Assembly (NCBI GenBank): GCA_963739615.1
Contig: CAVUBD010000032.1
Span: 124,001 to 188,000 of the forward strand
Length of the DNA stretch: 64,000 nt
Direction: 5' to 3'
From: Palsa-504 sp963739615
Lineage (GTDB): Bacteria > Actinomycetota > Actinomycetes > Streptosporangiales > Streptosporangiaceae
In this document: one piece after another, positions 1 through 9,311 of the stretch
Position numbering within the stretch: the first letter of the stretch is position 1
Layout of the letters: every line of letters begins with the position of its first letter
The notes under the pieces: model-generated
What the model saw: only the letters and a program-made list of their open reading frames with translations
Databases searched by the model: none
What the model was told of the DNA's origin: nothing
Translations under genes and position numbers: made by a program

Positions 1-298
1 CCATGGTGAGCACCATCCCGCCGCGCAAGACGACCGAGTCGTACCTGGACGGAATCTGCTCAGGTTCCGGCATCGCAACCGCCTGCAGCGACTGTTTGCG
101 GACGAACGTCCGCTACACGGCCAGATGGCCAAACATCGCCACCCTCTGACATGTTCTTATGACCTGTCAAGTGCTTTCATGAACAAGGGATGTTGGCTTG
201 ACAGCAGCATACGTAACCTTAGGCTGACCTGGTAAGTCCAAGTGTGGACGATTATCCGTATGACGGATAGCACCGACGTCGAAAGGACCGAAGAGCCG

Positions 299-1531
299 AT
301 GACCGTGGACCAGCAAGAGCCGGGTGGCGACGGGCCCGATCGGGCTCCGGGTCCGCTGGCGGGGTTGCTGGTGGCTGATTTCTCCCGGATCCTGGCCGGG
401 CCGTATGCGACGATGCTGCTGGCGGACCTGGGGGCGGAGGTCATCAAGGTGGAGGGTCCGGACGGGGACGATACCCGCACCTGGCAGCCGCCGGTGCGGG
501 ACGGCATCTCGACCTATTACCTCAGCGTCAACCGGAACAAGCGGTCGGTGGCGCTGGACCTGCGCGACCCGGACGACCTGGCCGCGGCGCGGGAGCTGGC
601 GCGGCGGGCCGACGTCTTCATCGAGAACTTCAAGCCGGGCGGGCTGGCCCGGTTCGGGCTCGGCTACGAGGACGTGTCGGCCGCGAACCCGGGCGTCGTC
701 TACGCCTCGATCAGCGGGTTCGGTAGCGCGCCGGCCGGGGCGCCGCTGCCGGGATACGACCTCATCGTCCAGGCCATCTCTGGCCTGATGAGCCTGACAG
801 GAGACCCGGCAGGCGAGCCGTTCCGGGCGGGGGTGGCGGTGTTCGACGTGATGGCCGGCCTGCACGCCACTATCGGGATCCTGGCCGCGCTTAACCATCG
901 CCAGGCCACCGGCCGCGGGCAGCATATCGAGGTTAGCCTGCTGGCGTCAGCGATGTCGGGGCTGGTGAATCAGGCCGGCGCCTACGTGGCAGGCGGCGTC
1001 ATCCCGTTCCGGATGGGCAACAGCCATCCGAGCCTGTTCCCGTACGAGCCGCTGCCGTGTGCTGACGGCGAGCTGATCATCACCGCGGGCAACGATATCC
1101 AGTTCCGTAAGCTGGCGCAGATCCTGGGCGTCCCTGAGCTGGCCGACGACGCGAGGTTCAGCCGCAACGAGGACCGGACGGCAAACCGGGACCAGCTGCG
1201 TCCGCTGCTGGTGGAGCGGCTGCGCACCCGGGGCAAGCTGGACTGGTTCCGCGAGCTGATCGCGGCCGGCGTGCCGTGCGGGCCGATCAACACCGTCGAC
1301 CAGGGCCTGGCGTTCGCCGCCGAGGTGGGGCTGAACCCGGTCGTCAACGTCGGACCGGGTGACACCGCGATTCCCTCGGTGCGTAACCCCATCACTTTCT
1401 CGGCGACCCCGGCTAGCTACCGGCTTCCGCCGCCGGCGGTGGACGAGCATGGCGAGGCGATCCGCCGCTGGCTCAGCAATCCGGAGTCGCGGCCCGGCTC
1501 GGAGACCGACGAGAAGGAGGACGAGGCGTGA
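299..1531 (+). CDS. CaiB/BaiF family (class III) CoA-transferase
   Basis: Class III CoA-transferases move CoA between carboxylic acids through an aspartyl-CoA thioester in the cytoplasm. The start GPLAGLLVADFSRILAGP, followed by ADLGAEVIKVE, is the typical N-terminus of the family. The SLTGDP...FRAGVAVFDVMAG stretch carries the conserved catalytic Asp (about residue 183 from this start). Length is about 410 aa, normal for the family. The frame is open from a GTG at 242, with ATGs at 260 and 299. I chose 299 because GAAAGG lies about 12 bases upstream and the extra residues are not family-like; 260 is possible. The stop overlaps the next gene's GTG (GTGA), so the two are translationally coupled. 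The acyl substrate cannot be read from sequence. A dicarboxylic acid feeding a lyase is an inference from the neighbour. Confidence 0.88.
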   Translation: MTVDQQEPGGDGPDRAPGPLAGLLVADFSRILAGPYATMLLADLGAEVIKVEGPDGDDTRTWQPPVRDGISTYYLSVNRNKRSVALDLRDPDDLAAARELARRADVFIENFKPGGLARFGLGYEDVSAANPGVVYASISGFGSAPAGAPLPGYDLIVQAISGLMSLTGDPAGEPFRAGVAVFDVMAGLHATIGILAALNHRQATGRGQHIEVSLLASAMSGLVNQAGAYVAGGVIPFRMGNSHPSLFPYEPLPCADGELIITAGNDIQFRKLAQILGVPELADDARFSRNEDRTANRDQLRPLLVERLRTRGKLDWFRELIAAGVPCGPINTVDQGLAFAAEVGLNPVVNVGPGDTAIPSVRNPITFSATPASYRLPPPAVDEHGEAIRRWLSNPESRPGSETDEKEDEA

Positions 1532-2178
1532 CCACCGGTTCCGACGGGCTGTCTTTCCCTACGTCGCTCGGCACGTCGAGCGCGGACCAGATCCGGCTGC
1601 TCGGCCAGGACCTAACCGCTGACCTGATGGGGAAGGTGGGCTTCGGGGAACTGGCGTTCTGGCTGGTCACGCTGCGCCGGCCGACGCCCGGGGAGACCCG
1701 GGTGTTCGAAGCCGTGCTGGTGGCGCTGGCCGATCACGGCTTCACCCCGACCGCGATCGCGGCGCGGCTGACCTACCTGTCCGCCCCGGACTCACTGCAG
1801 GGCGCGCTGGCGGCCGGGCTGCTCGGCGGCGGCTCCCGGTTCCTTGGCGTGACCGAGGACTGCGGAAAGTACCTGGACGACGTGCTGCAGGCCGCCGTCG
1901 GCGCGCTGCCGGGCGATGAGGCCGGGTGGGACGCGCTCGCGCTGGAGGCGGTCCGGCGGACCCGGGCGGAAAAGCGCTTCGTTCCCGGCCTGGGGCACCC
2001 GGTGCATAAGGTGCTCGACCCCCGGACCCCGGCGCTGATCGCGATCGCGGAGGCCGAGGGGCTGCGCGGGCCGCTCGGCCGGCCTACCGGCCGGAGATCG
2101 TGCCGGGGACCTTGCCGGCCATCAGGTGACGCAACCGCAGGATCTCGGTGTCCCGCGCCTCGAGCACCGGCTCAATGA
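1528..2178 (+). pseudogene. Citrate synthase/citryl-CoA lyase-like gene, 3' truncated
   Basis: The first about 185 residues fit the short citrate-synthase-fold family often annotated as citryl-CoA lyase, which cleaves or forms acyl-CoA plus an oxo-acid. The signature GLGHPVHKVLDPR near residue 155-167 contains the second catalytic His and the DPR motif. After GLRGP (about position 2080) the frame becomes an Arg/Pro/Gly-rich tail unlike the family. The last 70-80 residues, including the catalytic Asp near the C-terminus, are missing. The break coincides with the 3' end of an antisense gene (2084-2539), so a rearrangement junction is likely. The GTG start overlaps the stop of the CoA-transferase by four bases. 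The product is probably inactive. The paired CoA-transferase and lyase suggest a former dicarboxylate or branched-acid degradation step. Confidence 0.7.
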
Positions 2179-2539
2179 CGTTCATGGCGGCATGGACGGC
2201 GGCCTCGATGTCCCCGGCCACGCCATAGCGCAGGAAACTGCGTCCCAGCGCCCGCCGCAGCCGCTCGGCGGTGACGACGAGCAAATCTCCCGCTTCTTTA
2301 TGCGAACTAGATTTCCCAGTACCTGCATTGCGATTAACCTGGTTCGCCGGAAGTCGCGAATTCGCCGACGGGCGGGAATTCGCCCGCCTGGTACGCCCGG
2401 ACGAGCGGGACCTTCGCCCTACTGACGGGATTTCGTCAGGCTGCTCGTTGTCCGGTACTGAGAACAGCGGGGTCATGGCCCAGGGCTGCGGCCGGGCCGA
2501 TCCGGCGGCCCGCTTTGGTACGGTCGGCTCCGGAAGCAT
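2084..2539 (-). CDS. Hypothetical protein with a C-terminal helical segment
   Basis: I do not recognise the family. The ATG at 2539 has a good ribosome site (AGGAAGG, 8 bases upstream). The N-terminal two thirds are low-complexity and rich in Ser, Arg, Asn and Pro. Residues from about 95 on look like real protein: amphipathic helices reading RRALGRSFLRYGVAGDIEA, then NVIEPVLEARDTEILRLRHL, a likely short coiled coil. GC content in the middle of the gene (2290-2370) is clearly lower than in its neighbours. Its end abuts the break in the citryl-CoA-lyase-like gene on the other strand, so it probably arrived with the DNA that truncated that gene. It may be only partly real. Confidence 0.4.
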   Translation of the reverse strand: MLPEPTVPKRAAGSARPQPWAMTPLFSVPDNEQPDEIPSVGRRSRSSGRTRRANSRPSANSRLPANQVNRNAGTGKSSSHKEAGDLLVVTAERLRRALGRSFLRYGVAGDIEAAVHAAMNVIEPVLEARDTEILRLRHLMAGKVPGTISGR

Positions 2540-2873
2540 TGGCGTGACCTTCCTGCAGGATTGTCGGCACAACGCCAATGTTCCACCCTTAATGCCTTCG
2601 TATCACATATGTCCAGGTCACACGGCGTGTCACCAATACTCCGCAGCGTTCCCGGCGTTGTTTGGAGTGCGCTCTGACCAGCAATGGCGGCGCTCCTCGC
2701 GGGCAATTCCTGGATGGCCGGTAACGGTATACGGAAGGAAAACATGAGATGGCAGGATCATGGCGCGACCGCGAGGGCCAGCAGCGCCTTAAAGATCAGG
2801 CCTCGCTCATAACGGATCGCCTCGCGGATCTCCTGCTCGAAGGCGCCGGACCGCGGCTCACCCTGATCACCTG

Positions 2874-4373
2874 TCACGTCCCGATCGCCACTTTCCCCGT
2901 CTTCTCTGTCTTGTCCCATTTCATTTCGGCCTTCCGCAGCTCCTTGACGTAGGACGCGAACGTGCAGGAGCACAGCAGTGACCCGTAGCCCACGATGTAG
3001 ACGAGCAGCGGGCTGAAGAACCGGCCGAACCGGCGCGGCTCGGCCGCCTTCGCGAGGTACGCCACGGTCAGCGAGGCGGCGGGCCAGGCGTAGATGAAGA
3101 CAATGACCCACCCCCGGTGCCCGTGGGGCTGGTAAAGGTGCCCGGCGACAAGGAACCGCCGCAGGAACGTACGAAACAGCCGGGGGAAACAGGTGTAGAT
3201 GATGATGGACAGGTTGATGGCGCCGGGGAATATCACGGCCTGCCGCCAGGTGTGCCGCCCGACCTTCGGGTCGATCATCAGCGCGAAGCCGGTGATGAAG
3301 ATGTAGGACACGGCGTTGATGATCCACAGGAAGTGAAAGGCTCGCCAGGCGTTCGGGAAGTTGCCGAAATACAGGGTGAGCAGCGAGGCGGACGACGTGA
3401 TCATGATGAGCGGCTGCAGGAAGAGGCAGAACCAGAAGATCCCGAAGCTGACGCTGCCGAGGCGGTGCGCCCGCTTCGGGCGGAACCACAGTTTGCGGTA
3501 CTGCTTGGTGACCTGGACGTTGCCGCGGGCCCAGCGGAGCCGCTGTTTCCACAGGCTGACGATGGCGCCGGGTTCCTCGGCCCAGACAATGGCATGCGGC
3601 TCGAACACGACCCGGCGCCCGAGCAGCTGCGTCTTGAACGTGGTGAAGGTGTCCTCGGCCAGCGAGGACGTATCGATCCGGCCACCGAGGGCGAGCAGGT
3701 TCGCCCGCGTGTGCAGCTGCGCCCCGCCCGCCAGGCAGGCGGTCGCGCCCAGCACGTTCTGCCCGCGCCGGGCGGCCGCCTGGGCCGTGATGTACTCATA
3801 GCCGATGAACCGGGTCATGTAGTTGCCCGGGCGGCTGCCCTCCTTGATGTAGGCGGTGACCGCGCCCACCCGGGGATCGGCCAGATGGCGCGCCATCTTG
3901 CGGAGCGAGTCAGCGGTGAAGATGACGTCGGCGTCCGTGATCAGCAGCGCCTCCATCCACTCCTCGTCGAGGATGATAGCCAGGCCGTGATTGAGCGTGT
4001 GGGCCTTGCCCTGGCCGCCTTTCTCCCGGCGCAGGTGGATGACCCGGCCGGGGTACTCGACCGCCTTGGCCGCCGCCACTTCGGGGGTGTCGTCCGTGCT
4101 CGCGTCGTCGACCAGGTAAACCCGCAGGGCATTCCGCGGGTAGTCAAGCGACATGAGCCTGTCGATCGAGGCCCCGATGACGGCTCCCTCGTTCCAGGCG
4201 GGAATCAGGACCGCGGTCCGCGGGAACACGGCCTCGCATGCGCGATAGTGGTTGCGCCAGAAATGACCGGCCACCAGCAGGAACTGCCAGCTCGCGGTCA
4301 CCTCAGGGATGGCCCCGACTACCACCAGGATGATGAGAATCCAGTCGCCGCCCTGGCGGAGGTCATGAACCAC
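2874..4373 (-). CDS. Membrane glycosyltransferase family 2 (processive, NodC/HAS-like)
   Basis: About 499 aa. An N-terminal membrane helix is followed by a cytoplasmic GT-A domain with AVLIPAWNEG, the VDDAST nucleotide-binding Asp, the ITDADV DxD metal motif, the acceptor/base region LAEDT and the QRLRW (QxxRW) motif of processive enzymes. Four or five hydrophobic helices follow (from about residue 325). This is the architecture of hyaluronan, cellulose or chitin synthase-type enzymes that polymerise a UDP-sugar while extruding the glycan. The GTG at 4373 is chosen because it begins 5 bases after the PHP gene's stop (4379), indicating coupling; an upstream extension to 4520 reads through PHP in another frame. 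It is the last and only intact gene of a minus-strand operon. The sugar is not predictable. Confidence 0.85.
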   Translation of the reverse strand: MVHDLRQGGDWILIILVVVGAIPEVTASWQFLLVAGHFWRNHYRACEAVFPRTAVLIPAWNEGAVIGASIDRLMSLDYPRNALRVYLVDDASTDDTPEVAAAKAVEYPGRVIHLRREKGGQGKAHTLNHGLAIILDEEWMEALLITDADVIFTADSLRKMARHLADPRVGAVTAYIKEGSRPGNYMTRFIGYEYITAQAAARRGQNVLGATACLAGGAQLHTRANLLALGGRIDTSSLAEDTFTTFKTQLLGRRVVFEPHAIVWAEEPGAIVSLWKQRLRWARGNVQVTKQYRKLWFRPKRAHRLGSVSFGIFWFCLFLQPLIMITSSASLLTLYFGNFPNAWRAFHFLWIINAVSYIFITGFALMIDPKVGRHTWRQAVIFPGAINLSIIIYTCFPRLFRTFLRRFLVAGHLYQPHGHRGWVIVFIYAWPAASLTVAYLAKAAEPRRFGRFFSPLLVYIVGYGSLLCSCTFASYVKELRKAEMKWDKTEKTGKVAIGT

Positions 4374-4378
4374 GCCGG

Positions 4379-4783
4379 TCAGATCCTGGCGGCGCTCACG
4401 GTCTGCCGAACCGAGTCGTAGATACCGATATTCCGGCAATGATGGCTGTCGCTGCCGGCCACAAGCGGCACGCCCGCGGCCGCCAGGGCCGCAACCGCGG
4501 GAACCGACGGGCATGACCATTTCTCGTTCACCTCAACCATCGCGCCCGCGTGCGCCACCCGCTTGGCCAGGTCCGTCAGCAGCGGTCCGGGCACCATGGC
4601 CTCGTTCAGCCCCATCTTCGGGAGCAGGCTGAACAGATGAGCCAGCAGCGGCCGGGACCGGCCGCTGCTCGCATCTCGGACGCCGAGCGCAGCGCGTTCG
4701 CGGTCGCCTCGCACAGCCGCTCGATCGCCTCGGCCGCCGTCATGCCCCCGTAATCGATGGCGGACCGGACCTCGGCCGGGCGT
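4379..4783 (-). pseudogene. PHP-domain hydrolase, 3' part, frameshifted
   Basis: The C-terminal part of a PHP-superfamily metal-dependent hydrolase (histidinol-phosphatase or polymerase PHP fold). The stretch LLPKMGLNEAMVPGPLL, then MVEVNEKW and the metal-ligand motif VAGSDSHH, ends with SAARI just before the glycosyltransferase start. The upstream portion (IDYGGMTAAEAIERLCEATA) lies in another frame, so a single-base frameshift sits around 4640-4665 in a GC-rich run. At about 4783 the PHP sequence is joined directly to the N-terminal part of an ATP-grasp protein, so the PHP 5' half with the first metal ligands is gone. Non-functional as read. Confidence 0.7.
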
Positions 4784-5096
4784 CGACGGTCGGCAGGATG
4801 ACGTCCACTCCGAGCGTGAGGCACCGGGCCATGAGCGCGTCGGTGAAGTCCGGGGCCGGGCCGACGGGGACAAGGGTCCGCGCCCAGGGCGGAACCAGGT
4901 AAAGCCCGGCCGCCCACGGATCCATGTCGGCGGCGAGAAGCTCGACCGACTCCTGCGCCCGCAGCGATTTCATCGCGGCGATCGCGGCTGGCCCGCCCGC
5001 ACCCGTGACCAGGACGCGCAGCGGTCGCCTGGAGCGGTCGGGTGCCAGGCGGTCCGGTCCTGAGCGCTGCTGTACGGGCAGCTCCGGCGCCGTCAT
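4784..5096 (-). pseudogene. ATP-grasp protein, N-terminal fragment
   Basis: The ORF opens with a short leader and then the Rossmann-like start typical of carbamoyl-phosphate-synthase-like ATP-grasp proteins: LRVLVTGAGGPAAIAAMKSL, followed by AADMDPWAAGLYLVPPWART and LTLGVDVILPTVDA. After VDA (about 4784) the frame leaves the family; the ATP-binding grasp domains are missing and PHP sequence follows. The ATG at 5096 overlaps the stop of the upstream deacetylase fragment (ATGA), which shows the original operon order deacetylase, ATP-grasp, PHP, glycosyltransferase. A deletion inside this gene explains the fusion. Confidence 0.65.
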
Positions 5097-5454
5097 GGGG
5101 CCACCAGCGAGGCACCAGCGGACCGGACAGGCAGACCGCCCGCGCGATCCCGGATGACCTCGAACGGTTCGGCGTGATTACCGCCGCAATACCGGGACCA
5201 GTAGCGGGCCGTCGAGGAGATCAGGCCGGGTTCCAGGTAGTCGCGCACGCCGGCCTGGGTCCCGAACGTGTCGATGGCCTTGAGCTTGCGGCTGAGGTGC
5301 TCGTCGATGGTCACGAAGTGGGTCGGGCGGTAGTCAATCGTCGCCGATGGTGACTGGAAGCAGTACACGCGGCCGACGCGCCGGCACGCGACCATCGCGG
5401 CGCGATGGGTGTTGCGATGATCCTGATGGTCCGCGCCCGGGACCTGGCCCGCGC
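5093..5454 (-). pseudogene. LmbE/PIG-L family deacetylase, C-terminal fragment
   Basis: PIG-L/LmbE enzymes are zinc-dependent N-acetylglucosaminyl deacetylases. The piece contains the motif GADHQDHRNTHRA (second zinc/active-site region), then VYCFQSPSATIDYRPTHFV, LSRKLKAIDTFGTQ and a conserved C-terminus RYWSRYCGG...AEPFEV. Homology begins near 5454. Upstream the DNA instead encodes, on the plus strand, the tail of a DUF222/HNH protein, so the N-terminal half with the PxHPDD-type zinc motif is missing. The start at 5395 seen in a simple ORF call is internal to the domain and not genuine. The stop overlaps the ATP-grasp ATG. Confidence 0.7.
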
Positions 5455-5457
5455 CGC

Positions 5458-5598
5458 GGCGGCCCCAAGTGCCGCTTCGAGCACCGCCTCAAGCAAGACC
5501 CCCGCTGGAACGTCGACCAGCCCACCCCCGCCGCCTTCCGGTGGACCACCCCATCCGGCCGGACCTACACCACCGAACCCACCCGGTACCCCATCTGA
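5458..5598 (+). pseudogene. DUF222/HNH endonuclease, C-terminal fragment
   Basis: In the plus frame ending at 5598 the protein reads CRFEHRLKQDPRWNVDQ, then FRWTTPSGRTYTTEPTRYPI and stop. This is the characteristic tail of actinobacterial DUF222 proteins with an HNH nuclease domain (the RRHHRLK segment just after the HNH motif, then the GR.Y...P.RYP end). Only about 46 codons remain. The HNH residues and the whole DUF222 domain are missing. The fragment is joined head-on to the deacetylase fragment at about 5455. Confidence 0.65.
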
Positions 5599-5607
5599 CC
5601 CATCCCC

Positions 5608-7329
5608 TCATCGGTCCCGGCGCCAGATGACCGACTCCCAGGGCCTGAGTTCCAGGTCGGGCAGAGTACGCAGTGGAGTGCCGGGAAGGTTGGCCAGTAC
5701 GACCGTGGCGGATGCCCAGCTGCTATCCAGCGGCAGGGGCATGCCGGTCATGTCCGAGGAGAAGTTCGCGGCGACCAGCAGCTCGGCATCTTCGGTCCGG
5801 CGGACGAAGGCCCAGATCGCGGGGTGGTCGGGGAGCAACAGCTCGAAGTCGCCATCGGTGACCACTGGGTCCGTGCGGCGCAGGGCGATGAGCTGCCGGT
5901 AGTGCTCGAACACCGAGCCGGGATCGCCGACCTGCGCGGCCGCGTTGACCTCGACGTGATCGGGGTTGATGGCGATCCAGGGAGTTCTGGTGGAGAATCC
6001 GGCGCCGGGCGACGCATCCCACTGAACCGGGGTGCGGGCCTGATCACGGCTCATCCGGGCCATGGCCACCAGCAGGGCCGGCAGGTCGGCATGGCCGCGC
6101 CCGGCCGCATTGGCGTAGAAGTTGAGCGCCTGGATGTCCCGGTAGTCACCGATGACGGTGAATGGCGCGTTGGCCATCCCGAGCTCATCGCCCTGGAACA
6201 CGAACGGCGTGCCGCGATGCATATGCAGGACGGTGGCCAGGGTCTTGGCCGAAGCTACCCGGTGCTCGCCGTCATCACCGAACCGCGACACCGACCGGGG
6301 CTGGTCGTGGTTGCCGAAGTACAGCGAATTCCAGCCGCGCCCCGCCAGGCCTGCCTGCCAGGCCGCCAGCGAGGTCTTGAGGGCGGGCAGCTTCAGCTCG
6401 CGCAGGTCGTAACGCTGGGCGCCGAAGTCCAGTTGCACGTGCTCGAACTGGAAGACCATGTCGAGTTCGCGGCGTCCGGGGTCGGTGAACAGCACCGCCT
6501 CGGGGATGGTGACGCCCGGCATCTCGCCGATGGTGAGCAGATGACCCTCGCGGCCGGCGAACACCTCTCGGTACATCTCCTGGAGGAACTCGTGGTTGCG
6601 CGGACCGCAGGTGAAGTACTGGTCTCCCGGCCCGTACCGCGAACCGGGCCTGGGCTCGGTGTCCGGCAGGGAGGTGTCCTTGCTGATCATGTTGATGACA
6701 TCCATGCGGAAGCCGTCGACGCCGCGGTCCAGCCACCACCGCATCGTGGCAAAGACCGCCTGGCGGACTTCGGGGTTCTCCCAGTTGAGGTCGGGCTGCT
6801 TGCGGGAGAAGATGTGCAGGTAGTACTGGCCGGTCGCCTCGTCCCAGGTCCACACCGGGCCGGAGAAATGCGACTCCCAGTTGGTCGGCTCCGCGCCCGG
6901 CGTTCCCGGCGTGGTCCCCGGGCGGGCGTCACGCCACCAGTACCAGTCCCGCTTGGGGTTGTCCCGGCTGGAACGCGACTCAACAAACCACGGATGCTCG
7001 TCGGAGGTGTGGTTCACGACCAGGTCCATAACCAGCCGCATGCCGCGAGCGTGCAGCGCGGCGAGCAGTTCGTCCAGATCGGCCAGGGTCCCGAACAGCG
7101 GGTCGATGTCCTGATAGTCGCTGATGTCGTAGCCGTTGTCATCCATCGGCGACCGGTAGACCGGACTCATCCAGATGACATCCACGCCTAGACGTTCCAG
7201 ATAATCCAGGCGGCTGAGCACGCCCCTCAGATCGCCGACGCCGTCGCCGCCTGAATCAGCGAAGCTCCTCGGATACACCTGATAGACGACCCATCGCCGC
7301 CAGTCGCCGCCGTTCCTCGCGTACTTCAC
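5608..7329 (-). CDS. GH13 alpha-glucosidase (oligo-1,6-glucosidase type)
   Basis: Cytoplasmic glycoside hydrolase family 13 enzyme that cleaves terminal alpha-glucosidic bonds of malto- or isomalto-oligosaccharides. The barrel begins with WWVVYQVYPRSF-like sequence (WRRWVVYQVYPRSFADS). DLVVNHTSDEH is conserved region I. GFRMDVIN holds the nucleophile (D210), LLTIGEMPG the acid/base (E269) and FGNHDQPRS the transition-state stabiliser (D342). A C-terminal beta domain follows; about 573 aa is typical. The GTG at 7329 is chosen because GAGGAA lies 9 bases upstream; the longer GTG at 7350 would place that site inside the gene. Trehalulose/sucrose-type or trehalose-synthase activity cannot be excluded. 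It faces away from the phosphoglucomutase gene, with which it forms an alpha-glucan set. Confidence 0.9.
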   Translation of the reverse strand: MKYARNGGDWRRWVVYQVYPRSFADSGGDGVGDLRGVLSRLDYLERLGVDVIWMSPVYRSPMDDNGYDISDYQDIDPLFGTLADLDELLAALHARGMRLVMDLVVNHTSDEHPWFVESRSSRDNPKRDWYWWRDARPGTTPGTPGAEPTNWESHFSGPVWTWDEATGQYYLHIFSRKQPDLNWENPEVRQAVFATMRWWLDRGVDGFRMDVINMISKDTSLPDTEPRPGSRYGPGDQYFTCGPRNHEFLQEMYREVFAGREGHLLTIGEMPGVTIPEAVLFTDPGRRELDMVFQFEHVQLDFGAQRYDLRELKLPALKTSLAAWQAGLAGRGWNSLYFGNHDQPRSVSRFGDDGEHRVASAKTLATVLHMHRGTPFVFQGDELGMANAPFTVIGDYRDIQALNFYANAAGRGHADLPALLVAMARMSRDQARTPVQWDASPGAGFSTRTPWIAINPDHVEVNAAAQVGDPGSVFEHYRQLIALRRTDPVVTDGDFELLLPDHPAIWAFVRRTEDAELLVAANFSSDMTGMPLPLDSSWASATVVLANLPGTPLRTLPDLELRPWESVIWRRDR

Positions 7330-7510
7330 AGCCAAGGCTTCCTCCCGCACTCGACCTTAGTACGCGGCATGCGGGAACCCGGGCATCCGCTCGTTCGACG
7401 TACCCTCCGCGTTGATGGCGATACCCTGAGCAACTGGATGTTCCGAGTCGGCGGACATCCTCGAAACCCCCGCAGTTAATACCGGGCGGCTGGCGTGTCA
7501 GGATGACGGC

Positions 7511-9148
7511 ATGACAGACCCGCGTGCGGGCCAGCCCGCTGCCGCCGAAGATCTCGTGGATGTCGCGAAACTAGTGACCGCCTATTACGCGGTGCATCCC
7601 GATCCCGGTGATGCCGCGCAGCGGGTGTCGTTCGGCACCTCCGGCCATCGCGGTTCGGCGTTCACGGCGACCTTCAACGAAGACCACATCCTGGCCACCA
7701 CCCAGGCCATCTGCGAGTACCGGGCCAGCCAGGGGATCGACGGACCGCTCTACCTGGGCGCTGACACGCACGCCCTTTCCGAGCCGGCTCAGGTCAGCGC
7801 ACTGGAAGTGCTCGCCGCCAACGGCGTGCAGGTGATGACGGACGCCCGCGGCGGGTACACGCCGACCCCCGCGGTGTCCCGGGCGATCCTGGCGCACAAC
7901 ACGTCCGGACGGGGACCCCGCGCCGACGGGATCGTGGTCACCCCGTCGCACAACCCGCCCACCGACGGCGGTTTCAAGTACAACCCGCCGGACGGCGGCC
8001 CCGCCGGAACCGAGATCACCAGGGAGATCCAGGACCGGGCTAACGACCTGCTCGCCAACGGGCTGAAGGCCGTGCGGCGGATTCCGTACGCCCAGGCCCT
8101 CGCGGCCGAGACTACGCAGAGGTTCGACTTCCTCGACAGCTACGTCTCGGCTCTCGGCCAGGTGGTGGACCTGGCCGCGATCAGGACGGCCGGCGTACGG
8201 ATCGGCGCCGACCCGCTCGGCGGGGCCAGCGTGGCCTACTGGGGCGAGATCGGCGAGCGGTACGGCCTGGACCTGGCCGTCGTCAACCCGAAGGTGGACG
8301 CCACGTTCCGGTTCATGACCCTGGACTGGGACGGCAAGATCCGGATGGATTGCTCGTCACCATTCGCCATGGCCAGCCTGATCGCCCGCCAGCACGAGTT
8401 CACGATCGCGACAGGCAACGACACCGACTCCGACCGGCACGGCATCGTCACGCCGGACGCGGGCCTGCTCAACCCCAACCATTACCTCGCGGTCGCCATC
8501 GACTACCTGTACCGGCATCGGGACGGCTGGCCGGCCGGAGCCGCCGTCGGAAAGACCCTGGTCAGCTCCTCGATGATCGACCGGGTGACCGAGGGCCTGA
8601 ACAGAAGGCTGCTGGAGGTACCGGTCGGGTTCAAGTGGTTCGTGCCAGGATTGCTCGACGGCTCGGTGGCCTTCGGCGGCGAGGAAAGCGCCGGAGCCTC
8701 GTTCCTGCAGCACGACGGTTCGGTCTGGACCACGGACAAGGACGGGCTCATCCTGGCCCTGCTCGCCTCCGAGATCACGGCCGTTACCGGGCGCTCTCCC
8801 TCGCAGCTGTACCAGGACCTCACGGACCGGTACGGAACGCCCGTCTACGCCCGCATTGACACCGCGGCCACCAGGGCACAGAAGGCAGCGCTGGGTAGGC
8901 TCTCACCTGAACAGGTCCCGGCCAGCGAACTCGCGGGCGAGAAGATCATCGCCGCGCTGACCACCGCCCCCGGCAACGGCGCCCCGATCGGCGGGCTCAA
9001 GGTCGTCGCGGCGTCAGGCTGGTTCGCCGCCCGCCCGTCTGGCACCGAGGATGTCTACAAGCTATACGCCGAGTCGTTCCGCGGTCCTGACCACCTCGCC
9101 GCGATCCAGGAACAAGCGAGGGAGATCATCGCAGCCGCCATTGGCTGA
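7511..9148 (+). CDS. pgm: Phosphoglucomutase (alpha-D-glucose phosphate-specific)
   Basis: Interconverts glucose-1-phosphate and glucose-6-phosphate, linking glycogen, trehalose and nucleotide-sugar metabolism to glycolysis. The protein (545 aa, normal length) begins with RVSFGTSGHRGSAF, carries the phosphoserine loop VVTPSHNPP (Ser146), the metal loop GNDTDSDRHG, the sugar-recognition loop GGEESAGASF and the phosphate-binding tail RPSGTEDVYK. The ATG at 7511 follows a 180-bp gap to the divergent glucosidase gene, so both may share a regulatory region. A small CBM48 protein lies convergent downstream. Confidence 0.95.
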   Translation: MTDPRAGQPAAAEDLVDVAKLVTAYYAVHPDPGDAAQRVSFGTSGHRGSAFTATFNEDHILATTQAICEYRASQGIDGPLYLGADTHALSEPAQVSALEVLAANGVQVMTDARGGYTPTPAVSRAILAHNTSGRGPRADGIVVTPSHNPPTDGGFKYNPPDGGPAGTEITREIQDRANDLLANGLKAVRRIPYAQALAAETTQRFDFLDSYVSALGQVVDLAAIRTAGVRIGADPLGGASVAYWGEIGERYGLDLAVVNPKVDATFRFMTLDWDGKIRMDCSSPFAMASLIARQHEFTIATGNDTDSDRHGIVTPDAGLLNPNHYLAVAIDYLYRHRDGWPAGAAVGKTLVSSSMIDRVTEGLNRRLLEVPVGFKWFVPGLLDGSVAFGGEESAGASFLQHDGSVWTTDKDGLILALLASEITAVTGRSPSQLYQDLTDRYGTPVYARIDTAATRAQKAALGRLSPEQVPASELAGEKIIAALTTAPGNGAPIGGLKVVAASGWFAARPSGTEDVYKLYAESFRGPDHLAAIQEQAREIIAAAIG

Positions 9149-9311
9149 CCGGGCAGGCCGACTTCCGGGATGCCGCCCTTCCCGGATGCCGCCGGGGGGC
9201 ACGGCGGAACGCTGCAGTCCGGCGTTCCGCCGTGGACGAGGGGTATCGAGGCCGGAGCCTGTTGCAGGAGTGAAGGGATCGAAGGAACGGGAGGGGTAGG
9301 GGCAGGAGGGT

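Noticed and set aside
3..149. Open frame at the left edge, possibly the 3' end of a gene
   Set aside because: Only 48 codons, no recognisable motif, composition not clearly coding; cannot be supported without sequence to the left.
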